NCBI GenBank assembly: GCA_033557465.1
Contig: CM066034.1
Coordinates: 410,666,159 to 410,730,158 of the forward strand
Direction of reading: 5' to 3'
Source: Ichthyophis bannanicus
Lineage: Eukaryota; Chordata; Amphibia; Gymnophiona; Ichthyophiidae
DNA: 64,000 nt
Shown: positions 9,131 to 19,789 of the stretch, piece after piece
Position numbering within the stretch: the stretch's first letter is position 1
Layout: every line of letters begins with the position of its first letter
Notes under the pieces: generated by a model
Told to the model about the DNA's origin: nothing
The model's database searches: none
Seen by the model: only the letters and a program-made list of their open reading frames with translations
Made by a program: the position numbers and the translations under genes

Positions 9131-9442
9131 TCCCTCTTTTGTTCTGAGTCTATGGCCTGAAGCCAGGAAGTAGTTTGCTGGATAACCGGGAGATCCTGCT
9201 GTGGCGATGTGGGTCATTAAGAGAGGAGGGTTTTAGGAAATGGGGATACTTGTGGGGTCATTATCCTTCGTAGAGCGGGGGAGCGGGCCTCAGCGTGGAA
9301 GGAAGTCATTACCTTGTTCTTTCACAAAAGTTGAAGTGGGGATAGTTTTCCTCCCGCTCTTGAAGAAAGAGTTAAATTAGTTGTCAGTTTGATTATTTTA
9401 TTGATACCTAATTGTTGCTCTGGTGAGTCTGCTTTGTCAATA
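9131..9442 (+). other. DIRS-A 3' non-coding spacer
   Basis: This non-coding stretch lies between the internal complementary region and the right terminal repeat. It is comparable in position and size to the spacer inside the DIRS-B fold-back units. No ORF or motif is recognised. Confidence 0.5.
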
Positions 9443-9543
9443 GATTACTGGACAGAGGAGGCGGTCCCGGGACTATTTGTACCACTGCCATCAGAAGAGT
9501 GACGTTTCTCAGTCTCCAAAGCTGCTGGAGGAGGTGCTTAACC
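9443..9543 (+). repeat. DIRS-A right inverted terminal repeat, first part
   Basis: Reverse complement of the left repeat, reading 'actggacagaggagg...ctgctggaggaggtgctta'. It is cut at 'aaccca' by the CR1 and resumes at about 13677 with 'gaggttcgggactagactgg'. The left repeat shows the uninterrupted order, so the insertion point can be placed to within a few bases. Confidence 0.88.
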
Positions 9544-9580
9544 CAGAACTTAAAGATCTAAACACAAACTTAAAACTAAG

Positions 9581-10501
9581 ATGCAGACAGCAGTCCAGCA
9601 GCGGGATGTGGGCTTTCCAGTCTTTTGCATTGAGTGTCACATGTATGATTTTCTCCCAGCTGGTGAGAGGTCTTACGTGTGCACTAGGTGCAAGGAGCTC
9701 TTTGCTCTCAGGGAACAAGTCCGTTCTCTAGAGGCTAAAGTAGCAGACTTGGTAAGCATAAGACAGACAGAGAGGTACATAGACGAGACCTACAGGGATA
9801 TAGTCCTGAAGTCCCACCTCCAGTCTGGCAGTATCCCTGTTGCCATGGAGGAGAGAGGTCACGTGACAGGAGAGCATCACCCTGGTGTGGCAGGAAGTGA
9901 TCCTGTAACTAGGACCTGTCCTCCAGGTGATGTAAACCCCTCTCGCACCGAGGAGGTTTCTCCGGGGCCAAGTGCCCATGAGGGAAGGGTTAGGACAGCA
10001 GTTATAGTTGGTGATTCGATCATTAGGCATGTAGATAGCTGGGTGGCTGGTGGACGTGAGGATCGCCTGGTAACATGCCTGCCTGGTGCGAAGGTAGCGG
10101 ACCTCACGCGCCACCTAGATAAGGTCTTAGATAGTGCTGGGGAGGAGTCTGCTGTCTTGGTACATGTCGGTACCAATGACATAGGAAAATGTGGTAGGGA
10201 GGTTCTGGAAGCTAAATTTAGGCTTTTAGGTAGGAAGTTAAAATCCAGAACTTCCAGGGTAGCATTCTCCGAAATGCTTCCCGTTCCACGCGCAGGACCC
10301 AAAAGGCAGGCAGAGCTCCGGAGTCTCAATGCGTGGATGAGACAATGGTGCAGAGATGAGGGGTTTGGATTTGTTAGGAACTGGGGAACATTCTGGGGAA
10401 AGGAGGGGCTCTTCCGAAGGGATGGGCTTCACCTTAACCGGGATGGAACCAGGCTGCTGGCATTAACCTTTAAAAAGGAGATAGAGCAGCTTTTAAACTA
10501 G
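9581..10501 (+). CDS. CR1 ORF1: zinc finger - coiled coil - SGNH esterase-like protein
   Basis: CR1-type ORF1 proteins bind element RNA, and many carry an esterase-like domain of unsettled role. The 306-residue frame is fully open. Cys16, Cys19, Cys34 and Cys37 form a probable zinc-binding pair of CxxC motifs. A heptad-like helix follows at about 38-65, then a variable linker. The SGNH/GDSL hydrolase domain spans about 138-300: GDS box with Ser146, 'GTND' with Asn199, and 'DGLHLN' with Asp281 and His284. All expected catalytic residues are present. ATG 9581 precedes the zinc finger and fits. The same domain appears, damaged, at 53150-53510. Confidence 0.88.
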   Translation: MQTAVQQRDVGFPVFCIECHMYDFLPAGERSYVCTRCKELFALREQVRSLEAKVADLVSIRQTERYIDETYRDIVLKSHLQSGSIPVAMEERGHVTGEHHPGVAGSDPVTRTCPPGDVNPSRTEEVSPGPSAHEGRVRTAVIVGDSIIRHVDSWVAGGREDRLVTCLPGAKVADLTRHLDKVLDSAGEESAVLVHVGTNDIGKCGREVLEAKFRLLGRKLKSRTSRVAFSEMLPVPRAGPKRQAELRSLNAWMRQWCRDEGFGFVRNWGTFWGKEGLFRRDGLHLNRDGTRLLALTFKKEIEQLLN

Positions 10502-10536
10502 ATAATAGGGGAAAGCCGACAGTCACCCAAGAGCGC

Positions 10537-13497
10537 ATGGTTCGGAAGAATGTATCCTTGAAGGATACTACAAAAAGCAGAGAGGTTCCAAAAAAGAGTA
10601 AAGTAGCCCAAATGACCTCGAGTATGGAGCAGACAGAGCTTAAAGATCCCAAATTACCCATGTCTACCAATAGCCAAATTAATATGAATAAAATACAGTC
10701 TCTAAAATGCTTGTATGCAAATGCTAGAAGTCTAAAAAACAAGATGGGAGAGTTAGAATATATAGCACTAGAGAGGTTAGATATGATTGGAATATCAGAG
10801 ACATGGTGGAAGGAGGACAACCAGTGGGACACTGTGATACCTGGGTACAAACTATATCGTAATGATAGAGCTGATCAAATTGGTGGAGGGGTTGCGCTCT
10901 ATGTTAGAGAGGGCATTGAGTCACAAAGGATTAAAGTTTTGCAAGAAACAAAATTTGCTGTAGAATCTCTATGGATTGAAATTCCATGTAAAAAGGGGAA
11001 GGCGATGGCAGTGGGGGTGTACTATCGTCCGCCTGGCCAGAATGAACAAATGGATGATGAAATGCTCAAAGAAATCAAGGAAGCTAACAAAAGTTACAAC
11101 GCAGTAATAATAATGGGTGATTTCAACTACCCCGGTATCGACTGGGTCAGTGTCACGTCAGGACATGCTAGGGAGATAAAGTTCCTAGATGAAATAAATG
11201 ACTGCTTCTTGGAGCAGCTGGTTCATGAACCGACCAGAGGGGAAGCCATATTAGACCTAGTCCTTAGTGGAACACCAGATCTAGTGCAAGAGATAAGGGT
11301 GTTGGGGCCACTTGGCAATAGTGATCATAGCATGATTGCCTTTGATTTAATTAGTGGAGGAGGGATAGTAAGGAAATCCACAGTACTACCCTTTAACTTT
11401 CGAAAGGGAGACTATGATAAAATGAGGAAAACAGTTAAGAAAAAACTAAAAGGAGCAGTTGCAAAGGTTAAAGACGTACATCAAGCTTGGATGTTGTTGA
11501 AAAATACTATCTTGGAAGCCCCGACCAGCTGTATTCCACGCTTTAAGAAAAGTGGAAGGAAGTCCAAAAAACTGCCAGGATGGTTTAAAGGTGAGGTCAG
11601 AGAGGCTGTTGTTGCCAAAAAAGCATCTTTCAGGAAATGGAAAAAAGAGCCAAATGACGAAACCTGGAAACAGCACAAGCACTGGCAAGTGAAATGCAAG
11701 GCATTGATAAGGCAGGCAAAGAAAGAATTTGAGAAGAAGCTTGCTGCGGAAGCAAAAACACGAAATAAAGACCTTTTCAAGTACATTCGTAGCAAAAAAC
11801 CGGTGAGAGAGTCAGTTGGTCCATTAGATGATAAAGGGGTTAAAGGAGCACTAAGAGGCGACAAGGCGATAGCGGAGAGACTGAATGAATTCTTTGCTTC
11901 GGTCTTTACTGAGGAAGATGTAGGGATGTTACCCATGACTGAAGTGGTATTTAAAGGTGCGGAAGAATTGAAGGAAATATCGATACATCGGGAAGATGTC
12001 TTACAACTATTAGATAAACTGAAGAGTAGCAAATCACCTGGGCCGGATGGTATACATCCAAGGGTGTTGAAAGAACTGAAATATGAGATTGCAGACCTGC
12101 TATTAGTAATCTGTGAACTATCATTAAAATCATCTCTAGTACCTGAAGATTGGAGGATCGCCAATGTAACACCAATTTTTAAAAAGGGTTCCAGGGGTGA
12201 TCCGGGAAACTACAGACCGGTGAGCCTGACGTCAATACCGGGAAAAATGGTAGAAACCATCATAAAGAATAAAATTACTCAGCATGTAGATAGTCACGAC
12301 CTAATGGGAGACAGCCAACATGGCTTTAGACAAGGAAGATCTTGTCTTACTAATCTGTTATGTTTTTTTGAAGGAGTGAATAAACAGGTGGACAAAGGTG
12401 AGTCGGTTGATATTGTGTATCTGGACTTTCAGAAAGCCTTTGACAAGGTCCCTCATCAGAGACTTTTGGCAAAACTAAAGAGTCATGGGATAGGAGGCAG
12501 TGTACTATTGTGGATCAGGAACTGGTTAAAAGATAGAAAGCAGAGGGTAGGGCTAAATGGCCAATTTTCCCAATGGAGAAAAGTGAATAGTGGTGTACCC
12601 CAGGGATCTGTGCTGGGTCCGCTGCTTTTTGACATATTCATAAATGACCTGGAAAGTGGAATAACGAGTGAGGTTATCAAATTTGCAGATGACACAAAAC
12701 TATTTAAAGTTGTTAAAACCCAAGAGGATTGTGAAAAATTGCAAGAGGATCTTGTTAAATTGGAAGACTGGGCATCAAAATGGCAGATGAAATTTAATGT
12801 AGACAAGTGCAAGGTTATGCACCTAGGGAAGAACAACCCAAACTATGGTTACACGATGCAAGGTTCCACATTAGGAACCACCACCCAGGAAAAAGATTTA
12901 GGCGTCATTGTGGATACCATGTTAAAACCCTCGGCCCAGTGTGCAGCGTCAGCCAAGAGAGCAAATAGAATGCTAGGTATGATAAGGAAAGGAATGGAAA
13001 ATAAAACAAAAGATATTATAATGCCTCTATATCGTTCCATGGTGAGACCGCACCTTGAATATTGTGTGCAATTCTGGTCGCCGTATCTTAAAAAGGATAT
13101 AGCGATTTTAGAAAAGGTTCAGAGAAGAGCCACCAAAATGGTAAAGGGGATGGAAGGGTACTCCTATGAGGAAAGGCTAAAAAGGTTAGGGCTCTTTAAC
13201 CTGGAAAAGAGACGGCTGAGGGGAGATATGATAGAAGTCTATAAATTAATGAACGGAGTGGAACGGGTAAACGTAGATCGATTGTTTACGTTATCAGAAT
13301 ATAGAAAGACTAGGGGACATGCAATGAAGCTACAGGGTAAACTATTTAAGACTAATAAAAGAAAATATTTTTTCACTCAACGTGTAATCAAACTCTGGAA
13401 TTTGTTACCGGAGGATATAGTAAAGGCTGTTAGTGTAGCTGGCTTTAAAAAAGGTTTGGACAAGTTCCTGGAGGAAAGGTCCATAAACCATTATTAA
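10537..13497 (+). CDS. CR1 ORF2: AP-like endonuclease - reverse transcriptase
   Basis: This is the enzyme for target-primed reverse transcription. The 986-residue frame is uninterrupted. The AP endonuclease-like domain occupies about 55-270, with 'ETWW' (Glu88), 'GDFN' (194-197) and 'SDH' (262-264). RT occupies about 495-760: 'SPGPDGIHP' near 500, 'YLDFQKAFDKVPH' with Asp630, 'GVPQGSVLGPLLF' near 685 and the catalytic FADD at 716-719. The C-terminal region has 'RRATKMVKGMEGYSYEERL'. There is a 35-bp gap after ORF1. The length is normal for CR1 and no disabling change is visible. The true start may be further upstream or use reinitiation; ATG 10537 is the first in frame. Confidence 0.9.
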   Translation: MVRKNVSLKDTTKSREVPKKSKVAQMTSSMEQTELKDPKLPMSTNSQINMNKIQSLKCLYANARSLKNKMGELEYIALERLDMIGISETWWKEDNQWDTVIPGYKLYRNDRADQIGGGVALYVREGIESQRIKVLQETKFAVESLWIEIPCKKGKAMAVGVYYRPPGQNEQMDDEMLKEIKEANKSYNAVIIMGDFNYPGIDWVSVTSGHAREIKFLDEINDCFLEQLVHEPTRGEAILDLVLSGTPDLVQEIRVLGPLGNSDHSMIAFDLISGGGIVRKSTVLPFNFRKGDYDKMRKTVKKKLKGAVAKVKDVHQAWMLLKNTILEAPTSCIPRFKKSGRKSKKLPGWFKGEVREAVVAKKASFRKWKKEPNDETWKQHKHWQVKCKALIRQAKKEFEKKLAAEAKTRNKDLFKYIRSKKPVRESVGPLDDKGVKGALRGDKAIAERLNEFFASVFTEEDVGMLPMTEVVFKGAEELKEISIHREDVLQLLDKLKSSKSPGPDGIHPRVLKELKYEIADLLLVICELSLKSSLVPEDWRIANVTPIFKKGSRGDPGNYRPVSLTSIPGKMVETIIKNKITQHVDSHDLMGDSQHGFRQGRSCLTNLLCFFEGVNKQVDKGESVDIVYLDFQKAFDKVPHQRLLAKLKSHGIGGSVLLWIRNWLKDRKQRVGLNGQFSQWRKVNSGVPQGSVLGPLLFDIFINDLESGITSEVIKFADDTKLFKVVKTQEDCEKLQEDLVKLEDWASKWQMKFNVDKCKVMHLGKNNPNYGYTMQGSTLGTTTQEKDLGVIVDTMLKPSAQCAASAKRANRMLGMIRKGMENKTKDIIMPLYRSMVRPHLEYCVQFWSPYLKKDIAILEKVQRRATKMVKGMEGYSYEERLKRLGLFNLEKRRLRGDMIEVYKLMNGVERVNVDRLFTLSEYRKTRGHAMKLQGKLFKTNKRKYFFTQRVIKLWNLLPEDIVKAVSVAGFKKGLDKFLEERSINHY

Positions 13498-13650
13498 GAA
13501 TTGACCGAAGATATCAATGCTTGACCCAGTACAAGCATTGTGGAACTTGTGTCTCTTGGGGAAACTCCTTGGTACATATGACCTAGATTGGCCACTGTTG
13601 GAAACAGAATACTGGGCTTGATGGACCTTGGTCTGACCCAGTGTGGCATA

Positions 13651-13676
13651 TCTTATGTTCTTATGTTCTTATGTTC
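13651..13676 (+). repeat. CR1 3' octamer microsatellite
   Basis: Three tandem copies of 'ttatgttc' end the CR1. This short tail replaces poly(A) in CR1 elements and is where the reverse transcriptase primes. The DIRS repeat resumes immediately after. Confidence 0.85.
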
Positions 13677-13738
13677 AGAGGTTCGGGACTAGACTGGAGT
13701 TCCTCAAGGAACAACATTAGCAGGTAAGTCTAATTTCA
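13677..13738 (+). repeat. DIRS-A right inverted terminal repeat, distal part
   Basis: The sequence 'gaggttcgggactagactgg...gcaggtaagtctaatttcacc' is the outer part of the right repeat, displaced by the CR1. Its reverse complement forms the second half of the internal complementary region at 9036-9130. Confidence 0.88.
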
Positions 13739-14543
13739 CCTTTCTCTCCTCAATAAAGATTTTCAGCCCTTTTCAAGCTGTATTTTCTTTCTCAACATTC
13801 TGCATAATCTGCCTACTTCTCCCCCAAGTTTTCTATTAATTTTTTCTTTCACAGTCCTCTTCTTTCTGAAGAAAATGTTTTTAATTCTGATTTCATGCCC
13901 ATTATTTTTTCTCAACATATCAAAAACGCAGGCTGCTGGCTTCAAATTCTCATTTTTAGTCTTTTCCAAAAAGCACTGGGATTTCTTTTCACTCGGCACC
14001 AAATGCAATCACTTGACTCATCTATGTGACATGTGGAAACTTAATTTTTAGGAGGTAATTTCATAACAGTGCACCGAAAAAATAAAATAAAAAAAAGCAC
14101 CTATTTGACTACTTAATAAATATAGCATGGTTGCATACTTATGCTTCTAATATGACTCTCAGTTGAATGTACATCGCAAGTCCACTCCTGCGGTGACCAA
14201 ATTGAGTCCCCAGGAATCGTCTACACTAGATCCGTGTAAAAGCATGCATACCTTTGTCAGCACGCATTCTTCTACACCCATGTATACACCTATGAAATTT
14301 TATATGAGCCTTTTTCCCCTTATAAAACATGCTTTACCCATGGAAAATGCCTAATAAAATTACTTCTTTTCTTATCATTCCCCTAGAACAGTCCAGATGC
14401 ATGGGCTTATGCTCCTCTACCAGCAGATGAAAACAGAGAGCAACTGGTTTGGTGTCACCCTATATAGGGTCCTGTGCTGTCTTCAAACAACTAGTATTTC
14501 TCTGCCAGGTGGCAAGTTTTGGGTACAGATTGCTATGAAGACC
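13739..14543. other. Unassigned AT-rich sequence
   Basis: No gene is seen here. The part at about 14397-14480 ('accagcagatgaaaacagagagc...ctatatagggtcctgtgc') has the look of a DIRS-type terminal region, but no partner was found in the window. The last 8 bases (14536-14543) are the hAT target duplication. Confidence 0.4.
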
Positions 14544-14591
14544 CAGGGGCGGCCCAAGGGGGGTGCGGGGCAATGTGCGGAGACTCGGTGC

Positions 14592-15532
14592 GGGGCCTCA
14601 TTTGATAAGGGGCCTCATTTGCATAAATATTTGCATAATGTTACCATACACTAGTAAACATGCCTCTTAATGAGTGTATGGATAAAAAAAGACTAAAAGA
14701 TTTCTACATTACTATACTCCAGTGCCAACCACCAGGCACATTAGGAACTACTACAAACACTGCCCATATAGAACCCATAGCAAACCCGCCGTATAGTAAT
14801 AGCACTACCAGGACTCACAAAGCACCAGACCCTACCTATCAAAAGGCAACACTGCAAATATTAAACCAATACATTTCAGAGAATAACAATACATGACCTA
14901 CTAGGGAAAGAGAACAAGTGACACTGTCAAATAGGAATTATATAAACAGAATACCTCAGCTCAGTTACACATGCAGAACATAGACCATCACCAAACAAGG
15001 AATCATAATTTAAAAACAGGAAGACAATAATTAAACTGGGAACCCCAAAAGCTAAACTTGGAATGTACAACAACACTGTGCAAATAAAACTATAAATTAA
15101 TTTCCTCTTGTACTAAACAAAGTGCAGACGTTACTGATGCACATTTCCCAGAGTTGACATATTCCAGTTAATAAATTCAAAATAAAGGGAGATCTTTCTT
15201 CCTTTTGTGCATTTTTTTTTCAGTTGCAATTGCTCCAGCCACTTTCTACTGGTTTCTTGGTGTCTTCTGCTAACTCTCCATCGTCTGCTGTCCATTTGTC
15301 CTTTCTTCTCTCTTCTAGTTTTTTACCATTATCTCTCTACATCTGCTTTAACATACTAATCTTTCTCCTTTTGCTCTTCCCTCATTCCTATTTCATCCAC
15401 TCATATTTTACCCCTCCATCCTCAATCCCCACTTACTCTCCCAATACCTGGCCAATTGTAGATTTTTCTTCCCTCCCACACAAAATATTTTTCCCCTCTC
15501 CATTTCACTCTCTCAGCCCCATCCCATTCTAA
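14592..15532. other. hAT interior, left part
   Basis: Non-coding. The strand becomes strongly pyrimidine-rich from about 15220. The C/T-rich ORF at 15224-15532 is a composition artefact (Ser/Pro/Leu/Phe-rich, no domain). No transposase fragment was recognised. Confidence 0.5.
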
Positions 15533-16021
15533 TCCTCCCCCAACATCAGCTCCCTTCTAGTTCCAGCCCCACCCAGCATCTGCTCCCTTCTAGTCCCCGC
15601 ATCAGCCCATTTCTAGTCCTAGCCCCCCCCATCAGCCCATTTCCAGTCCTAGCTCCTCCATCCATTTCCAGTCCTATCCGAGTCCCTCTATCAGCTCATT
15701 TCCAATCCCAGCCCCCCATCAGCCCATTTCTAGTCCTTTCCTAGCCCCACCATCAGCCCATGTCAAATCCTAGCTTGCCTCCACTCAGCCCATTTCCATT
15801 CCAAGCCCCCATCCCCATCAGCTATTTGCAGTTCAAGCCTCCCCTTCCACTCAACCCATTTCCAGTCCTAGCAACCCCCCAACCCATTACCAGTCCTAAG
15901 CCCCCCATCAACCCACTTCCAGTCATAACTTCCCCATCACCCCATTTTTAGTCAGCCCCCCATAGCCCATTACCAGTCCTAACCCCATCAGCCCATTTCC
16001 AGTCTTAGCCCCCCCATAGCC
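15533..16021 (+). repeat. Minisatellite, units like 'cccatcagcccatttccagtcctagcc'
   Basis: Imperfect tandem repeats of about 27-35 bp built from 'catcagcccattt/ac', 'ccagtcctag/a' and a C run. The array resumes with the same units at about 19533-19770 on the other side of the LINE, so it was one array before that insertion. Confidence 0.88.
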
Positions 16022-19000
16022 CATTATTTATTTTATTTATACTTTTCTTCTATACCGCCCCTTCCAGAGATCAAAGGCGGTTTACAGAGAACAAATGAAC
16101 AACTTTTACATGGAACAGCAGTTATAACTATTTACAAACAACTTTTGCATGAAACTGTGGTATTAACTATTTACAATGAACATATTGTATAAACAACCTT
16201 GTGTCAATCTTTGTAATTACATAATTAAAAACAGGAGTTGGTCTCTTCTTAAGTTATCTTCTTCATTTGGTTAGGGTGGGGTGAGGCTCTGGGGTTGTTT
16301 AGGTAAGGTGTGTGGTGGGGGGTTAGTAGGCTGTGGGTTCTGGAGGTTAGTAGGTTGTTTCTGCGTTTGTAGGGAGGTAGCTCATGGGAGGTAAGGGATT
16401 TCAGTTGGGCTTTCGAAGTGTTCAGTGAAAGGTGTGTTTTAAGTCCTTTTCTGAATAGTTGGAAGTCTTTTGTCATGCAGAGGGTCAGTGGAAGTTCATT
16501 CCAGAGAGTAGGGACAGCAAATGAAAAGGCTCTGGAGCTTGTAGTTTTCTTTTTCTTGCAGATGGTTTTGTGTATGTCAAGTGAGTGGGTTGCATTTTGT
16601 ATGCGTGTTCTGAATTCTGGTGGGGAGTGTAGGAGGGTGGTTAGGTGTGAGGGGGAGATGTCATTGAGGAGTTTGAATGTTGTTAAGATTATTTTATATT
16701 TTATCTGGCTATTTATAGGGAGCCAGTGTAGTTCAAGTAGAATGGGGGTTATGTGGTCGGTTAGACGTGCTTTTGCTATTACCCTGGCGCAGATGTTCTG
16801 GGCTCTTTGGAGTATATTTGTATTTTTAAGTGGTAGGCCATTTAGTAGACTATTACAATAGTCGAAGTGGGGGGTAATTAGTGAGTTGATTACAGATCTA
16901 AAATCATGGGTGTCGAGGAGGGGTCTTAGGTGCTGTATGGTCTTTAGTTTATAGAATACAGTTTTTACTGTTTGTCTTATGTGGGGGAGCATACTGCGTG
17001 TGTGATCTAATATTATCCCTAGGTATTTTACCTCTTGTTTGACAGGGATAGTGGTGTTGTTGATTATGACAGTTTTTGGGTAGGTAGCATCGGGTTTTCT
17101 TGATACAAACATAGCTTCTGTTTTTTTAAGGTTAATGCTGAGATAGTTGGTTTCTAACCAGGATTCAGCCTCTCTGATACATTCAGATAGACTGTGGTAT
17201 GAGGGGCTGTTAATGTTTATGGGGATAGCGAGCATGATGTCATCGGCATAAATGTAATGGTTAATTTTGTATTTTTTAAATATGTTCGTGATGGGCTGTA
17301 GGTATAGATTAAAAAGGAGGGCCGAGAGGGCCGAACCTTGTGGAATTCCCTGTCCTTGTGAGAACGTTTCTGAGGTGTTTTGGCCTAGTTGGCCACGTAT
17401 CAATCGGTGAGATATGTATGACATGACCCATTTGAGGACCGTGCCTCCTATTCCCAGGTTTTCTAGCCTAGCAATTAGTGTGTTATGGTTGATGTCAAAT
17501 GCGGCGGCTATATCTATGAAAAGGAGGATGAAACCTTGTTTGTTGTCATCTGTTCCTCTAATGAGGTTGTCCATCAGTGCTATTAGTAAGGTTTCAACGC
17601 CATGGAAGAGGCGGAATCCGAATTGGTGAGAGTCAAGGGGTGTGTGTATGTCAATGTAGTCTTGTAGTTGGAGTTGTATGATTTTTTTCTACTACTTTAG
17701 CAATGAACGGTATACTGGCTATGGGCCTGTATGAGCTTGGGTCTTTTGGCTCTAATTTATTATTTTTTAGGATGGGATGTATGGAGGTGAGCTTAAGAGC
17801 ATCTGGCATGATGCCTTGTGAGAGTGATTGATTAATTATGTTTTGGATGCTTGTAGCGAGTTCAGCTTTGGTGGACTTGATCCATAATACTGGGCATGGG
17901 TCAAGGGGGAAGGTTGTGGTATTAATCATTGTTATGACCTTGAGGAGGTGTTTTTGATCAACTATGTGAAAGGTTACCCATTTATTTGAGGTTTTTGGAT
18001 CTATATGCATTGCTGTGATAGTGTTAGAGGATTTACTTTTTAATTTCTCAGCAAAATATGTAGCTAATGTTTGTATGCTTATTGTGGAGTGTTCTGGTTC
18101 TGGCTTTTGAGTTTTTGTTAGTGATTTTACAATTGCAAATAATTCTCTTGGACAATTGATGGCCATGTTTATTACTTTAGAATGGTAGTCTCGTTTTGAT
18201 TTGGTGATTGCGTCTTTATATGTGTTGAGTAGGCTTATGTATTGGGATTTGTTTTCGTTCGATTTTGTTATTCTCCATCTTTTTTCTTGTTTTCTCAGTT
18301 GTTTTTTTAGCTTGGCGAGTTCTTGGGTAAACCATTTTTCTGATCTTTATAGTTTTTGTTTTTGTGTAACTTGTGTAGGGGTGGCTGCCTTTTGGATTGC
18401 TAAGTTCCATTTGTTTATGGCTATATTGATGTTAGATGTGTTTTTTGCAAGTTTGGGTAGTACATTGTCTAGGAAGGTTTCTTTATTGAAGTGAGTAAAG
18501 CGTGAGTTATGTGGCATAGTGCTTGGTGTATTATTACTGGGTGTTTGTGTGTGGAGATAGAAGGTTATTAAGTGATGGTCAGACCAGGGTACCTCTGTTA
18601 TGGTTGGCGGGGGGGGGGGTGCGGAGTTGGTGGTTATTGAAAGGGGTGGGAAGGAAGACGAGATCGAGGGTGTTTCCCTTTATGTGTGTGGGGGCCTGTA
18701 TGATCTGTTCGTATCCCATTTCTGTCATTGTGTCCATGAAGTTTGTTGTGTGAGAGGGGTTGAGTGATGGGAGGTTCAAGTCGTCCAGTATGATAAGTGG
18801 TTTTCTCAGTGAGGCTGTGCATGCAAGTTCCAGAATAGGGGTGAGGTTTTTGTGGTCAGCAGATGGGGGTCTATAGATGAGGCAGAGTGCAAGGGTTTTA
18901 TTCTCTATTTTGATGATGTCCATGCCATCTATACTATTTATGCTTGTTGAGGTATACTGCAGGTCTTTTTTGGTGAGGATGAGGGCTCCACCCCATCTTT

Positions 19001-19532
19001 TGGCGTCCCGGTGGGAGTTGAATAGGTCATATTATTGTGTGTATAGTTGGTTTAGTAGGATTGTGTCTGTGGGTGAGAGCCATGTCTCCGTGATGAAGAG
19101 TATGTCGGGTTTTTCAACTCTGATCATGTCATTGATGATTGGTAATTTGTTTCTTATGGAACGTATGTTTATGAGGATGAGTTTTCTCAGGGTGAGTGTG
19201 TAGGATGAATCATTCATATTAATAGGTTGTTGATGGTTTATTTGGATTAGTCTGGGATAGGGTCTGTGGATATTTTGGCGCGGATTTTGGTTGTGTGGGT
19301 AGATATATGTTGGAGAGTGTAATGTGTTTCTGTATGGCTGGTGGATAATGGGAATGGTATTATAGGGGGTTTGGTCTGATTTGTATGTGTAAATGTTGTG
19401 TATTAGAAGAGTTATTAGGAAGAGAGGGATAGGAAGGGCTTGAAGCTTTGTGGGGGCCATTTTGGGTTTCTGAGGGGGGGGGTTGTGTGTGAGGAAATCT
19501 GTGTGAATGTTCTGGTAGATGGTATAACCATT
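16022..19532 (-). mobile_element. L2-like LINE, antisense, inserted in the minisatellite
   Basis: The 3' end is at the left. On the plus strand it begins 'tttattttatttata' and then 'ataccgccccttccagagatcaaaggcgg', a tail seen again near 47050 and 59950. The right end at about 19532 lies within the first part of the ORF2 region. The flanks 'cccatta' and 'ccattacc' rejoin a minisatellite unit, giving a target duplication of about 6 bp. Confidence 0.82.
16249..19210 (-). pseudogene. L2-like LINE ORF2 (endonuclease - RT), broken
   Basis: This is the reverse transcriptase of an L2-clade LINE. Minus-strand pieces in order: endonuclease N-terminus (19210-19032, 'INIRSIRNK', 'FITETWLSP'); endonuclease middle (18923-18579, 'LIYRPPS', with 'LDDLNLPS' in the GDFN position, where Gly is lost); linker and early RT (18166-17651, 'SSYRPIASIPFIAKVVEK'); RT core and C-terminus (17574-16249, 'LFIDIAAAFDINHNTLI', 'QGIPQGSALSALLF', catalytic 'YADD', 'LHWLPI', 'FSFAVPTLWNELP'). 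The last piece alone is 441 codons long and open. At least three frame breaks separate the pieces, so the element is inactive but not very old. Confidence 0.85.
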
Positions 19533-19775
19533 ACCAGTCCTAACCCCCCCCATCAGCCCACAGCCCATTACCAGTCCTAACCCCCATCAGCCCATTTCCA
19601 GTCCTAGCCCCCCCATAGCCCATTACCAATCCTAACCCCCCCATCAGCCCACTTCCAGTCCTAACCCCCCCATCATCCCATTTTCAGTCTTAGCCCCCCC
19701 ATAGCTCATTACTAGTCCTACCCCCCCATCAGCCCATAGCCAGTCCTAACCCCCCTCCCCCCATCAGCAAAATTT
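19533..19775 (+). repeat. Minisatellite, continuation
   Basis: Same 'cccatcagcccatta/tttccagtcctaaccc' units as 15533-16021, ending in an A run at 19777-19790. Confidence 0.88.
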
Positions 19776-19789
19776 AAAAAAAAAAAAAA

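Larger units (their letters stand above)
9544..13676 (+). mobile_element. Full-length CR1/L3-clade LINE with two intact ORFs (CR1-A)
   Basis: The element is 4.1 kb, inserted into the DIRS-A right repeat. The flanks 'aaccca' and 'agaggttc' reconstruct the uninterrupted repeat, with a duplication of at most 3-4 bases (aga/caga). It has ORF1 (zinc finger, coiled coil, esterase) and ORF2 (endonuclease, RT). The 3' end reads 'ggtctgacccagtgtggcat' and then three perfect units of an octamer (ttatgttc), the microsatellite-type tail known for CR1. Both ORFs are open, which marks it as recent and possibly still competent. Confidence 0.92.
3001..13738 (+). mobile_element. DIRS-like retrotransposon, family A, near-complete, with nested CR1 and SINE
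   Basis: The element has inverted terminal repeats, an internal complementary region, gag, RT-RNase H-methyltransferase and a tyrosine recombinase, all on the plus strand. The left terminus (ccttatcgtccctccagtct) and the right terminus (gactagactggagttcctca...ctaatttcacc) both reappear in reverse complement, joined together, at 9036-9130. That is the diagnostic DIRS architecture for circle formation. Removing the CR1 at 9544-13676 and the chimeric insert at 5111-5680 leaves roughly 6 kb, a normal DIRS length. No target duplication is expected for this class and none is evident. Several lesions make this copy non-autonomous. Confidence 0.92.

Noticed and set aside
15224..15951. Ser/Pro/Leu-rich ORFs in the hAT interior
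   Set aside because: They follow from a C/T-rich strand and a minisatellite; they have no start context or domain.
16418..18753. Plus-strand ORFs of 70-150 codons
   Set aside because: They are shadows of the antisense L2-like ORF2, whose motifs are clear on the minus strand.
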